Assembly: GCA_029204045.2 (NCBI GenBank)
Contig: CM055080.1
Span: 11,407,722-11,471,721 of the forward strand
Length of the DNA: 64,000 bases
Direction: 5' to 3'
Source: Tillandsia leiboldiana
Taxonomy: Eukaryota; Streptophyta; Magnoliopsida; Poales; Bromeliaceae
The notes under the pieces were generated by a model that was not told the origin of the DNA, made no database searches, and saw only the letters and a list, made by a program, of their open reading frames with translations. Below are positions 27,147 through 38,618 of this stretch, in pieces; the first letter of the stretch is position 1; every line of letters starts with the position of its first letter. Position numbers and translations under genes: made by a program.

Positions 27147-30100
27147 TGTGATGATCCGGACTCCCGCAGGAACTGTGCAACATTAAACAGTGACTGTAGG
27201 GAGCTTATTCGGTGAAGCAGAGCTTGTAGAATCGAAATTGGACATTTAATATAGACTCTGTGCGAAAATCGGAGCAAATAGAATTTTCCGGGAGCTTTCG
27301 GCAAAATTTCGGATGAGAATTTGGCGAAATGGACGTCGTATTTGGACTCAGCGCGCGAAAACGATCGAAACGGTATATTTACTTTAATTTTTCGGCACCT
27401 CGGTACTGTTCACGCCGGAACAGTAACTCCGGCCGCCGGAATTACTGTTCCGGCGACCGGCGAGCGGCGGCGGGCGGCGGCGGGCAGCGGCACAGCGGCA
27501 GAGGGCGGCGGCGCAGGCGCGGGCGGGGGGCTCGGGTGCGCGGTCCATGGGCCTGGCGTGCACCGGGAGCACCGAACCCTGCATCTGCCACGTGGCAGCT
27601 TCCCATTGGCTGGCCGGCTTCTAGAAGTCCACGGGGACTGTGACACGTGGCACACCCGGATTGGCCGACATCTTCCGGAAGACCCGGCGCGGGGACCGGG
27701 CCCGTGCACCACGTGGACACGTGGCGGATTCTCTGTGGCATTGCACAAGGCTGTTTCCTGTTTTGTCGCCACGTGGCGCGTCCTGGATGGTCCATCTCGG
27801 TGTTTGCTGTTCTGCCCGGGATCTGGTGAGGGTCCTTGGCCCATTATAAATAGAGCCTCCCACCCCCACCATTTCTCACCTCGGGCTCCGTGCTGTAGAG
27901 AGAGAACCAGAGAAAGTGCCCTATACAAAAATTCTTCCTCTCTCTCTCCTCAGAATTTTAGAATTTTTGAAGGTACCGATAGTGAGTTATCTGCGACGCG
28001 GCGCACTGCGACGGTTTTCTTTTTCGGCCCATTTCCCGTCGTAGTTCCGTCGAAAATTCCCTGTGGGCTAACCAGGAGGAATTTTTGGACGATTTTCACG
28101 ACAGCGCGTTCCTAAGAGGTAAGGCTTCGATTTCCGTGTTGATTACTTCGCTCCATTTCGTACTTTTGGCACGTTTCCTGAGGTCTCTTTGACCCCCCTT
28201 TTTGCTGTGGAAATTTCTGGACAGCGTCAACTTCTCCGATTTTTATCTTGGCGTAGGAGCATCAGATCGAGACGTTTAAAGAGTCGATTTTGATCTACTC
28301 TTCGTGAGGAACGCAACCGTAATTTTTCTGGATTTTTCTGAGCACTGTACAGAGGTGAAAAACTCCTCTCTTTTCGTACCATTTGAAAAACAACAAAAGC
28401 TGTATTTTTATGAATACTATAGTTACACCCTGTGCAATGTGTGTTGCTGTAGGGCACCGTTTTCGGCAGACAGCAGTTCTAGGGGACTGTGGACAGCCAG
28501 GAGACTTTCTGGGGGTGATTTGAGCTGTTCGAGGTGGGCGGTTGTTGCTTACCTCATTTTTGACAAGCTCACTGGGATTACTGGAACTCCCCTAAAATTT
28601 AATTGATAAGAACAATTGGGACAAACTAATATGATAATTGATAGAACCATTGGGACAAACTAACAGGACAACTAACAGGACAACTAACAGGACAATTGAT
28701 GAGAACTATTGGGACGAACTAATGTGACAATTGACGAGAACCGCTGGGACGAACTCTCCTAAAATTTAATATAACCCCACAGATGATATGATGACTTATA
28801 TTGGGACACTGTGATTAAGACAAAGGCTATAATCTCGCATGCAAATGACTTTTATTCAGTAAATCAATCTTTTTAAATCTTTGACACTATTTTACAACTT
28901 TTAAAATAAAGACAGTTGCATGCATGCCCGGACATCAGGTAGGGCCACTATTTATTGCTACACTATCATATTAAGACTTGACATGTTTTATTGCTCTCTT
29001 TTGCTTTCAGTTGCTTGTCGCTCGAGTATGAGCAGGGGTTTGGGATAGTATAGCCAAGGTTATGTTAGATTATAAACTTGTGGGGTGTTGCGGTGACCGC
29101 GGACTGTAGGCGGTCGGCCGGGTGTTTATCCTTGCATCAGAATGGGGTTGAGTCTGGTCTATTTTTGGCATCAGCAGGGGATCGGGCTTTTCTCTAGTGG
29201 ATGGTTTTTCCCACTTATTGAGTACTATGGCATCAGATCAGGATTTCTTAGTGGATGGCTTTTCCCACTTTGATCATAGTCATGATCCAGTCCTGCTGTT
29301 TACGACACTTATGATACTTATTACTGAGGTACTTTTACTCGTGTGGGTCGCTCCCCTCGAGTGCCACTCCGGAGTGTGTTACAGGCAGGCTTGAGTCCTT
29401 GAGACTCTCATTCCCTATCGGTGTTATGCATTGGCCAGCATACCCGATTTGGCAGGCAAGGCACAGCAGGCAGTACCAGTTTTACTGGTGGCATAAGATT
29501 GGGTTTATTCAGGCAGGCATGTTAGATACTGATGCATACATACAGTCATTCCTTTTGGCACTGCATTTAGAGGCATGCTAGTGGTGGTTTCCCCTTTATT
29601 CAGCAGTTCTGCTTACAGCTTTACCACTTTTTCCTTTCTGGCCTCTAGTAATCCTAGTGGGTGCATCAGAGTTGAGGTTTTGCCCACTAGGGGAGGCTAC
29701 TGGTTTATCTGGTAGTTCTCACCCCCATTATTCTTTTCTGTTTCTTTCTTCTTCTTTATTTTGCAGAGTCGTCTGCGGGAGCTGCTAGGCTATCAGCGGC
29801 TGATAAAGGTAAGGGGATCGCTGAGTAGATAGATCTCCTGGGAGACTGAGAGCTGTAGATAGACGTTGTACCCTTCACTCAGACTGTGATATTCTCCTTT
29901 TATTTTGAGTCTGGCTTTCGCCGGCTGGTTGTATTATTTTGGTGAGCTGGGAGATTATTGTACATATTACAGTTTATTTTTAGTTCCAGTATGAGATACT
30001 ATGTGGATCTTCTACTTCAGCTCTGTATTATGCTCTTTTATTGTTCATATTATATCGGAGCAGGTTACCAGCGCTTCGTGTACTCGGGAAATCCCGTGTG

Positions 30101-30147
30101 CACGGCGGATCTGTTGGCGAGCCCGGGTTCCGGGGCGTGACAACAGA
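27142..30147 (+). mobile_element. Solo LTR, 2,996 bp, with 5-bp target duplication ACAGA
   Basis: The element runs from TGTGATGATCCGG (27147) to GGGGCGTGACA (30142) and has TG...CA ends. ACAGA occurs at 27142-27146 and 30143-30147. Uninterrupted homologous sequence at 35.07 kb proves the empty site ('tatacagatatgg'). A plus-strand TATA box (TATAAATA, 27845-27852) lies about 700 bp in, after a GC-rich stretch with ACGTGG boxes, as in a U3/R boundary. Gypsy-type short repeats of 'gggacaaactaa' and 'aacaggacaa' lie at about 28,610-28,760. No gag, pol, PBS or second LTR is present, so unequal recombination has probably removed the interior. The large size and GGGGCGTGACA end suggest a Ty3/gypsy Del/Tekay-like lineage (inference). 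Frames inside, including a 264-codon one at 27.3 kb, are not genes. Confidence 0.85.
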
Positions 30148-30908
30148 TATGGAAATGCTTGGGTGAATCAGTAATTGAGTGGTGCTGACTACTTGGTTCA
30201 GTTAGATTCTTTCAACCAATTAAACACTTTGATGTGTGGAGATGAAGAGTTTCATACGGTTTACACTAAGGTGTTAAATACAGTTTTAAGGTGTCAGAAA
30301 TACTTAATGCATTTTATGCTAACTGCTCATTTTGTTTTCCAGCTGAAAGGAACACACACAATGGTAATTCAAAACGGATAGAGAGCTGTCGGGATGTGTA
30401 ATATGTCGAAAGAATGGGATTCCTTAGTGCGCAGACATATGTTGTCCAATAATTGGGGTTTCTACAGCACTTAGGTGATGGCTATAGTATGAAATATTTG
30501 ATGCAGACTTCTTGCTGAAACTTTGGTGTGTAAGTTTGAATGGATAGATTTCACTTTGTCCGAACTCATTGCAATATTCGGAATTTGATATTATATACAT
30601 AAAGTGTTTTTTTCAGTATATAAGTTTGTTCTAGAAAAGAGAGTGTTTGTCCTCAACTTCTCTTTGATAACATTGACACTGCAGTTAATGCCAGACTACG
30701 TTTAAGCAATAGTGGTCTTCCTTACTTCCTCAACTTGGGATTTACATTCTTCTTCACTATTTTGGCAGATTTGATTAAATTGAGTCCATCCATAATGGAA
30801 GGATTAGCAACTATATATTTGAACATTTATTATGAGCTCGAACTGTCTTTTTTCCACATATATATATTTGAGGTCTATATGAGAAGCCTCAAATATTCCG
30901 ACAGTTTT
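30148..30908 (+). repeat. Duplicated block X1, right part
   Basis: Resumes the homology to 35079-35847 immediately after the solo LTR. It includes the exon-like stretch ending at 'ttggggtttctacagcac'. Here the frame reading VIQNGYRAVGMCN in the later copies is stopped (tac changed to tag at about 30379), so this copy cannot encode that peptide. Confidence 0.85.
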
Positions 30909-31104
30909 TTGGTAGATACAGGAGTTCCTTAATTGGTAAGTGCTGTTAATTCAAGTTTAGTTGAATTATATATATAGTCTGCTGGACCCATTCCCTCAGC
31001 CTGCAGATTGGAACGACAAGGATGGATTAAAATACAAGCTAAACAGTTGTATATATAAGATGGTCCTCTGCATTAATTGTTGGATTGCATTGCTTGGTTG
31101 CAAG

Positions 31105-32501
31105 AGTTGCTTTTAGAATATTGGGAGGTTTTCTTCCATACGTTCAGAATTTCATAATTTTTTTGTGAATGTTCTTATGCTCTTGGTTGATGTCTGGTGT
31201 TTCAGGTTATCTACTTGGTGCTGCTAAACCATGATGAAAACTGTTGAATTATATATATTGCAGGAGTTGCTTTTAGAATATTGGGAGGTTTTTTCCCTCG
31301 GTTCAGAATTTCATAATTTTTTTTCCATGTTCTTATGCTCTTGGTTGATGTCTGGTGTTTCAGGTTATCTACTTGGTGCTGCTAAGCCATGATGAAAAAC
31401 CTTTGCTTGTAGATGTACCCCAATAGGAATGCATTGTATGGATGGAGATTTACATAGTTAACTGCTAAATGAGTACATTGACTACTCAAGAAGTTGATTC
31501 ACAGTAACTTCTACAATACGCATCATTGAAGCATGGCAGTGAATGCCAGACTACTCAAGAAGTTGATTCACAGTAACTTCTACAATACGCATCATTGAAG
31601 CCACATCATTTTCATACAAGCTAAACAGTTGTATATTGCAAGAGTTGCTTTTAGAATATTGGGAGGTTTTCTTTCATGAGTTCAGAATTTCATAATTTCT
31701 TTCCGAATGTTCTTATGATCTTGGTTGATGTCTGGTGTTTCAGGTTATCTACTTGGTGCTGCTAAACCATGATGAAAAACCTTTGCTTGCAAATGTATAT
31801 ATATATATATATATATATACAGTTTATCCTGCAGTTGCTTCCTCAGTATCTTCCTTAATTGGATTGTACACGACAATCATGAGAGCTTCAGGCATCAAAC
31901 AGGAGAGTTTTTCAATCTCTGCTCATTTTACACCAGCCCAAGTACAACCCACATATCCTTTTGTAATTTTTTCCCCATTACACACCAGCTTTTTTGCAGG
32001 AGTTGCTTTTAGAAAACTGTTGAATTATATATATTGCAGGAGTTGCTTTTAGAATATTGGGAGGTTTTCTTCCCTCGGTTCAGAATTTCATAATTTTTTT
32101 TCCTATGTTCTTAGGCTCTTGGTTGATGTCTGGTGTTTCAGGTTATCTACTTGGTGCTGCTAAACCATGATGAAAAACCTTTGCTTGCAGATGTACCCCA
32201 ATAGGAATGCATTGTATGGATGGAGATTTACATAGTTAACTGCTAAATGAGTACATTGACTACTCAAGAGGTTGATTCACAGTAACTTCTACAATACGCA
32301 TCATTGAAGCCACATCATTTTCATACAAGCTAAACAGTTGTATATTGCAAGAGTTGCTTTTAGAATATTGGGAGGTTTCCTTTCATGAGTTCAGAATTTC
32401 ATAATTTTTTTCCGAATGTTCTTATGATCTTGGTTGATGTCTGGTGTTTCAGGTTATCTACTTGGTGGTGCTAAACCATGATGAAAAACCTTTGCTTGCA
32501 A

Positions 32502-32537
<36 letters not shown>

Positions 32538-32710
32538 TTTATCCTGCAGTTGCTTCCTCAGTATCTTCCTTAATTGGATTGTACACGACAACCATGAGAG
32601 CTTCAGGGGCAAACAGGAGAGTTTTTCAATCTCTGCTCATTTTACACCAGCCCAAGTACAACCCACATATCCTTTTGTAATTTTTTTCCCATTACACACC
32701 AGCTTTTTCC
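31105..32710 (+). repeat. Local tandem duplications of a 'ttatctacttggtgctgcta' module
   Basis: The module running from 'gcttttagaatattgggagg' through 'ggttgatgtctggtgtttcag' and on to 'ccatgatgaaaa' occurs around 31204, 31362, 31741, 32140 and 32450, and again at 39826 and 45981, with a variant at 26.4-26.6 kb. In several copies it is followed by (TA)n and 'cagtttatcctgcagttgct'. The stretch 31262-31998 is repeated at about 32036-32706, with a 72-bp internal duplication in the first copy around 31480-31605. Each copy has a tttcag acceptor and an open peptide VIYLVLLNHDEKPLL, so the module may be a duplicated exon of unknown origin. Confidence 0.85.
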
Positions 32711-32760
32711 CTTTTATACAAAATTTTCCTGTGTTCTTTTCCACTTTATTTCTTCTTAGG

Positions 32761-32993
32761 CTATGGAAGTGAAGAGGAGCCAAGTCTAAAGATGGGATCT
32801 TGTGCTTTAACTGACAAGAACCCAAGCTGCTTGGTGGTAGTATCTCGATTTGGTTTGGGCAATAAATCCAAGAGGGTTTTTGATCCATCTCCAGCAATTG
32901 AGAATCCTGTAAATGGAAGAGGCTTAGTTGGTGGAGTTGATCTCAAGGAGAAAGCTTTGGAGCTTGGCCTTGGTTGTAGGAGCACAGAGTTTG
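32761..32993 (+). pseudogene. Exon-like open stretch of unknown family
   Basis: Preceded by a strong acceptor (tttcttcttag, ending 32760) and followed by a gt donor at 32994. It is open for about 77 codons, containing SCALTDKNPSCLVVVSRFG, NKSKRVFDPSPAIENP and LKEKALELGLGCRSTEFG. Composition is protein-like but I recognise no family. It occurs only in the first, diverged block and not in the two tandem copies. It may be an exon of the original gene or a captured fragment. Confidence 0.35.
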
Positions 32994-33129
32994 GTATAAT
33001 TTTTTTACCTTTGAGTTATGCCTTTTTCCTACTTCCATTTCACTCTTTTTAGGGGACAAGCTCTTCCGTCCTTATTTTCCCAACAATTGATGGAAATTCC
33101 GTACCTTGAATGGGATTTGGGCTTTAGAG

Positions 33130-33640
33130 TGCAGTAATATGGTGAATGTATTACCTGAATCAGGATGGAGAGCTGTGGAATGGCCACCATTGCTAGATTT
33201 GTATGATAGAGCTTCTTCCGACATGTATTCATGTTGGGGTTGATTTATGACAAGGTGATGGCATAATCGTATTACTAAGAAAAACCTACATGTATAGGTG
33301 GATTCGGGAATTGATGAGCAGGAGGATGTCATCGTCTTCTCATAAATCAACCCCAATATGGATGTTTGATTATAGAACTTCTCATATCGCTTTGCAATGG
33401 AGTGGTCATTCTTTTTAGCATCCTTCTCTAAAAAAGACTTCAATCTAACGAAGTACAAGCTAGCAATTACTAAAAGAAAGTGCAGAGGGGATGCATAAGA
33501 TCTCTTGATTACACACCCTACCATGAGTTGATATCAACTGACTTGATGCGGTGTCTGCGGAGTCAAGGAAGATATAGTTCTTTTATTCTCCAAAGTAAAT
33601 AATGCTATTTTAATAAGGTGAACAACATTTCTATCAGCTG
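33130..33640. repeat. Block shared with 40.2-40.65 and 46.35-46.8 kb
   Basis: 'gtggaatggccaccattg', 'gtatgatagagcttcttccg', 'tattcatgttggggttgatt' and 'agaggggatgcataa' recur in the same order in the two later copies, so the first block X1 shares its right end with them as well as its left. On the plus strand an open peptide WRAVEWPPLLDLYDRASSD is visible; I do not recognise it. Confidence 0.8.
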
Positions 33641-34652
33641 TATTAATAAGGTAAACAACTTTTCACTTAGTTAGTTCTTAGTGCTCTCAGTTTTTCCTTG
33701 CTTTAAGAAGCTAAGTTTTCTGGGCTAAAAATGAAATAAAAGAAAGCAGTTTTATTGATTATTTTGAATAAATTAAAGGCTCCTCATGTATTATAAATCA
33801 TATCTAGGTTAAGTGTTTTCAACGCTTTGGTGTTGGTGTTCCTACTTGATGATGCATGGGTAATTTATGTTCTTAAGGCTTGGTTTATTGTGTACTTCTA
33901 CTTTTGGCAAATGGAAGTTCCATTTTTTTCCCTGATATGAGTTAGTAGGGAAGTAACTTACTGCTTCTATTGTTGGCTGCAATTTGTTTGGATATGTAAA
34001 TGCTGCTCTGCGCATGATCTGATGCAATATTCTGCGAGTTTCCCTCGGTGTTCTCTGACTAGGTTAAAAGGAAGGGTTATGTGGCCTTCGTTCTCTTCTA
34101 GGTACTTTCACACTTTCTCTGTCATCTTATAATTTCACGTTTTCTCTACTAGATAGCATCTGATCTATGGGGATCTATATCAGTTTATTTCTTGAGAACT
34201 AACCTTCTCTATAGGAGCATTCATGATCACAAATAGTATTTATTTCATGTTTGAGCAGCCAATTTGAGCAGGACATACTTGCACTCATTCGGTCAGATTT
34301 GATCACAAACCTACTATTTACAGGAATCCGAAGTTACCTTTTACCCTAATAGTAGGCAAGTTGACTAATATAACTCTTTGTTGAACTTATCTGGTGTATA
34401 CTTGCCTACATAAGACATAAATATTTAGCTTTAAGTGTCATTAGTTTCTCTTTACTTCTTCGTCTTGGTTTAGTCGAATGATGAGTGAAACAGTAATATA
34501 TTCACATGGTTAGTTCATTCGATGATGCTAAAAGTTTTGCTACTGAAGAATTTAACTGAAAATTTGGCCTCTAACCAGATTTCGGTTTGTTATTAGTTGC
34601 TTATTAGTTAAAGGTCCTAAGCAGACTTTCTTAGAAATTAGGAACAACTTTT
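33641..34652. other. Sequence unique to this part of the cluster
   Basis: No gene and no homology to the tandem copies recognised. Intron-like T-rich composition. Confidence 0.45.
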
Positions 34653-34950
34653 GTTAAACTTGCTGAATGGGTCCTGGGTATATCTTCAAAGTGTTAAAAG
34701 CTTTATGCCAAGGCATTGAAAGCCATCAAATTTTAAAAATTGCTAGATTTTGCACTTCTGTGAAAGCCACTATAGATTATCTTCTATACATGTTAACTGT
34801 CAAATTAGTGACTCAAAGTTAATGTACAGTCGCAGCAATCATGAACTATAACCTGATTTAAGATGTCATCCCATGTTCCATTATCATCACTTCGAAGTAG
34901 GAACTAATTAATTCCCAGAAAAAAAAGGAACCTTGCTGTAGGTCAGGTTT
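34653..34950 (+). repeat. Left extension of block X2 shared with X1 only
   Basis: Homologous to 26720-27020 but absent in front of the third copy, which starts abruptly at 41110. This fixes the left breakpoint of the tandem duplication near 34951. Confidence 0.85.
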
Positions 34951-36670
34951 CAGTGGTTAACCATGGATCATCTTATTATCCAGTAATGCAGGACTCATCA
35001 GAATGAAATTGTAAATTACCAAATCATAGGATGTGGTCTTGATATTTGACTTCGTTGCCTTATCATATTATACAGATATGGAAATGCTTGGGTGAATCAG
35101 TAATTGAGTGGTGCTGACTACTTGGTTCAGTTAGATTCTTTCAACCAATTAAACACTTTGATGTGTGGAGATGAAGAGTTTCATACAGTTTACACTAAGG
35201 TGTTAAATACAGTTTTAAGGTGTCAGAAATACTTAATGCATTTTATGTTAACTGCTCATTTTGTTTTTTAGCTGAAAGGAACACACACAATGGTAATTCA
35301 AAACGGATACAGAGCTGTCGGGATGTGTAATATGTCGAAAGAATGGGATTCCTTAGTGCGCAGACATATGTTGTCCAATAATTGGGGTTTCTACAGCACT
35401 CAGGTGATGGCTATAGTATGGAATATTTGATGCAGACTTCTTGCTGAAACTTTGGTGTGTAAGTTTGAATGGATAGATTTCACTTTGTCCGAACTCATTG
35501 CGATATTCGGAATTTGATATTATATACATAAAGTGTTTTTCTCAGTATATAAGTTTGTTCTAGAAAAGAGAGTGTTTGTCCTCAACTTCTCTTTGATAAC
35601 ATTGACACTGCAGTTAATGCCAGACTACGTTTAAGCAATAGTGGTCTTCCTTACTTCCTCAACTTGGGATTTACATTCTTTTTCACTATTTTGGCAGATT
35701 TGATTAAATTGAGCCCATCCATAATGGAAGGATTAGCAACTATATATTTGAACATTTATTATGAGCTTGAACTGTCTTTCTTCCACATATATATATTTGA
35801 AGTCAATATGAGAAGCCTCAAATATTCCGACAATTTTTTGGTAGATATATGAGCAGCTTACTGTACATTCTCTAGGTAGCCCATCTGTCATACAACAAAG
35901 AGTTCTTGCGCCAAACTGTGTTCACTTATATCTCCTGCAGTCATATAGTGAATTCATTATAAGTTAGGGATGAGCCTCAGATCATTTAAGGTAAATAAGC
36001 ATTCCTTCTCCGAAGTTTCGACAAAAGTCCAAAATCAGTTCTACCAAAAGGATAAGCCTGAAATCGAAGAACAAATAGTTTTGACTCCTTCAGTACATAC
36101 TGAAAATGACATATTTGCAGAGGTATCTCTATCGGGAATAACACAATCTAGGTATAGCTAAATTTTTCACTTTCCCTACGTGATCTTGCATGTATGAAAT
36201 ACTATGTTTTAGTTGCTAATGTATTGCATTGGTTTTTATCAGATTGTCTACAGATGTTGCTAAATTACCTTCAGCAATTGAAGAACCACACAGAAACCGT
36301 TTTAGGTAACTTTGTTGTATGAACATCTTTTTGACCAAGCTTTTCATAAGGAAATTTTCCATTTTTTCTTAACTTTTCATCTGTTTTAGGTAACTTTTTC
36401 ATTTAATATCCCTCCATTGTGTCTGCTTATTTCTCCATTCTTTGTTTTGTTAAGAGATAAGATGGTTCTTTGCATTAATTGTTGGATTGCATTGCATTAG
36501 TATTTTATTACTCCTTAACTGAACAGTTTTTTGTCTATATGCTGTCATCTTAGATGCAAATTTGAGTCACCCTGCATATTCAATTTATGTCAAACTGTTG
36601 GAGATAACATTTTACTAGCTTATGTTTCTCTCTGTATCCTTTTTGTACCATTATTTATTGCATTAATGGG

Positions 36671-36961
36671 GTAGAAGGGGCTGCTCTTTCATATCCAACC
36701 TCTGCTGAATATCTTGGCCGTGGCATTGACTTGATGCATAATTGTTAGTTCTTTTCTCTATGTCTCTTTTCTTACTTACAAGTTAGTGAAATTGTTTACA
36801 GAAATTATTTGTTGGAGAACAAAGTTGATAACAATTTGTATTTTTATTCCAGCACAAAAGTACTCCTTTACATTTGATAAAGTCTTTGATCAAGATGCTT
36901 CACAAGAGGAATATTCCTGTTATGAAATATGGTGCTGCCCTGCCTATGATGGATTTATAAA
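36671..36961 (+). pseudogene. Kinesin-14 motor-domain exon fragments, copy 1
   Basis: Exon 36671-36743 reads EGAALSYPTSAEYLGRGIDL and exon 36853-36961 reads QKYSFTFDKVFDQDASQEE. These are consecutive pieces of the N-terminal motor domain of plant kinesin-14 (ATK1-type: SYPTS, GRGIDL, FTFDKVF, SQE). The intron between them is GT-AG and the phases match, giving HN-S-QKYSF. The next residues keep the pattern EI...DGF before a gtgagt donor. The P-loop exon (GQTGSGKT) that should follow is absent, so no functional motor can be made. A captured gene fragment. Confidence 0.8.
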
Positions 36962-37058
36962 TGTGAGTTGCTTATGGTTAAAATGCTCATCTATTTACAC
37001 GCCCTTTTTTCTTAATATGTCTTTAATTTTGTTTTTGTCCTGTGTTTTGAAATTGCAG

Positions 37059-37140
37059 TGAGAATGCTCCGAGAGGAGTTGCAGCTACTTCACGAGCTTG
37101 GCTCATGTGTTGGAGAGGTTGTGGAGGTTATGGGAAAATC
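37059..37140 (+). pseudogene. Proteasome ATPase RPT6 exon fragment, copy 1
   Basis: After an acceptor (gaaattgcag) the frame reads RMLREELQLLHELGS then VGEVVEVMGKS, which matches the N-terminal part of the 26S proteasome regulatory subunit RPT6 (RMLREELQLL.E.GS.VGEVV.VMGKS). Homology stops abruptly after MGKS, inside the normal exon. It lies only 97 bp after the kinesin fragment in the same orientation. Splicing the kinesin donor to this acceptor would put TGA directly in frame, so the fusion would end there. Confidence 0.8.
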
Positions 37141-37625
37141 ATTAATTTGTATCTATAATCATGCCTTATGTAGGTAGTTGATATTGGGAGATTCAGTATG
37201 AGCTATTTCGGATAATGATATAGGATATTTCCCTGTAAGTTGCTAATTGCTACTTTTATGATTGTGCTGTCAATAGATGTTGCATTTTCCACATGTGCAC
37301 AATTCACAGTACATTAAAGCTTTCTCTTAACTGTTAATCCCTATATCCGAAGCTGTGTTGGGTTCTGCAATTTTTGCTCATCGCTATTAGACTAATTAGT
37401 TTATGCTACGTGACGAACCAATGTAATATGTAGCTGTTTAATATTGCTGGTGAATCATCAATTTGGCAGATAAGTCCTGTTTTATTTGGAAGGAAACAAA
37501 GTAGGTTAACCCTTCTCTATCAGTAGGGGGAGTCACTCTTTTGGCTTTTCTATCTGATCTTTTGAATTGTATTCTGGATTGTATACAGATACTCGATGAA
37601 GTAGGCGGCGTCACTTAATGCAGCT

Positions 37626-37663
37626 AACATTCCTGTGCTGCTGGACCATCTGAAGAAGAGGCA
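37626..37663 (+). pseudogene. Short fragment of the DRBM-like gene, copy 1
   Basis: A stretch of about 32 bases ending 'ctgaagaagaggca' is the same as the part of the gene at 24.88-24.91 kb that encodes CAAGPSEEEA. The flanking bases differ, so only a small part of the exon is recognisable here. Confidence 0.6.
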
Positions 37664-38440
37664 TGCCCGAATAGTTGTTCCAGAATTGCTGCGCTGAGGC
37701 TTCCTTGCTTTAAAAGGAGGTGTTTTAATCCAGGTTCTCTCTACATCCAGCTGGGGACACTCCCTCAGCCTCAACGAGCAGTTGGAGAATGATAGGGTCC
37801 CGAACTGCTTACTTCCCTCAGAATTTTCACACCATTTGTTGTGCTTTTGGTGCTATTTTTTACTGTCGTATTGACGAGCTACTTCCTCAAGGTATCGATG
37901 TTTTCTGTTTAGTCTAAAATCTACTTTTCAACTGCTTGACGATCATGATATGCTGCGCGGGTTAATAACGAACTCACTAACAATTACTTAGTCTGTTTTG
38001 GGTTTTCTGAAACTGTTTATTCCTTTTCTATAAAATTTATATCTCTTAAATTTATATCCGAACCAAACGAACCAAACGGGACCTTACATGTCAATCCTAA
38101 GATTTTAGGGTACAACTCTTAGCATTAAGTATGTACCAATCAATGTAAGTAGGAGGACTTCAAGAGGATCAAATATATGCAATGTCACGAACACACACAC
38201 ACAAAATACCCATGAAAGTATGTATTTATGATCTAATGTCATGTTAGTCACGCAACAATAGAGCAACTTTACTATTACACCAAGGCTTGCTCTGTTTATG
38301 AATTTTACCACGCATTGAAAAATAGATCTAGAGAAGCTCAACTACGATACATGCTTGACAGTATAGCTACAGAATCCAATATACAACAGTTTTGCTCTCC
38401 AGATATTTGAGAGTTTCTGTCGTCATTGAAGAGCCAACTT

Positions 38441-38618
38441 AATGGTAAGTTTAATGTTGTAATAAACATGCTGATTATCATGCATTAGGAGCTGACAAAT
38501 AAAAATTTATCCAAAATCTCTAGGAACTTAATGGTAAGTTTAATGTTGTAATAAACATGCTGATTATCATGCATTAGGAGCTGACAAATAAAAATTTATC
38601 CAAAATCTCTAGGCCCGG
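38441..38618 (+). repeat. 89-bp tandem repeat, two units
   Basis: 'aatggtaagtttaatgttgt' begins at 38441 and 38530, and the intervening 89 bp is repeated essentially perfectly. The same pair occurs in the second tandem copy at about 44600-44777. Confidence 0.9.

Noticed and set aside
27321..28115. 264-codon frame and its antisense partners
   Set aside because: They start upstream of or inside the U3 region of the solo LTR, cross its TATA box, and have proline/arginine-rich composition typical of GC-rich non-coding DNA.
36671..36961. A functional kinesin gene
   Set aside because: Only two motor exons are present; the P-loop, switch and stalk exons are missing from the surrounding kilobases.
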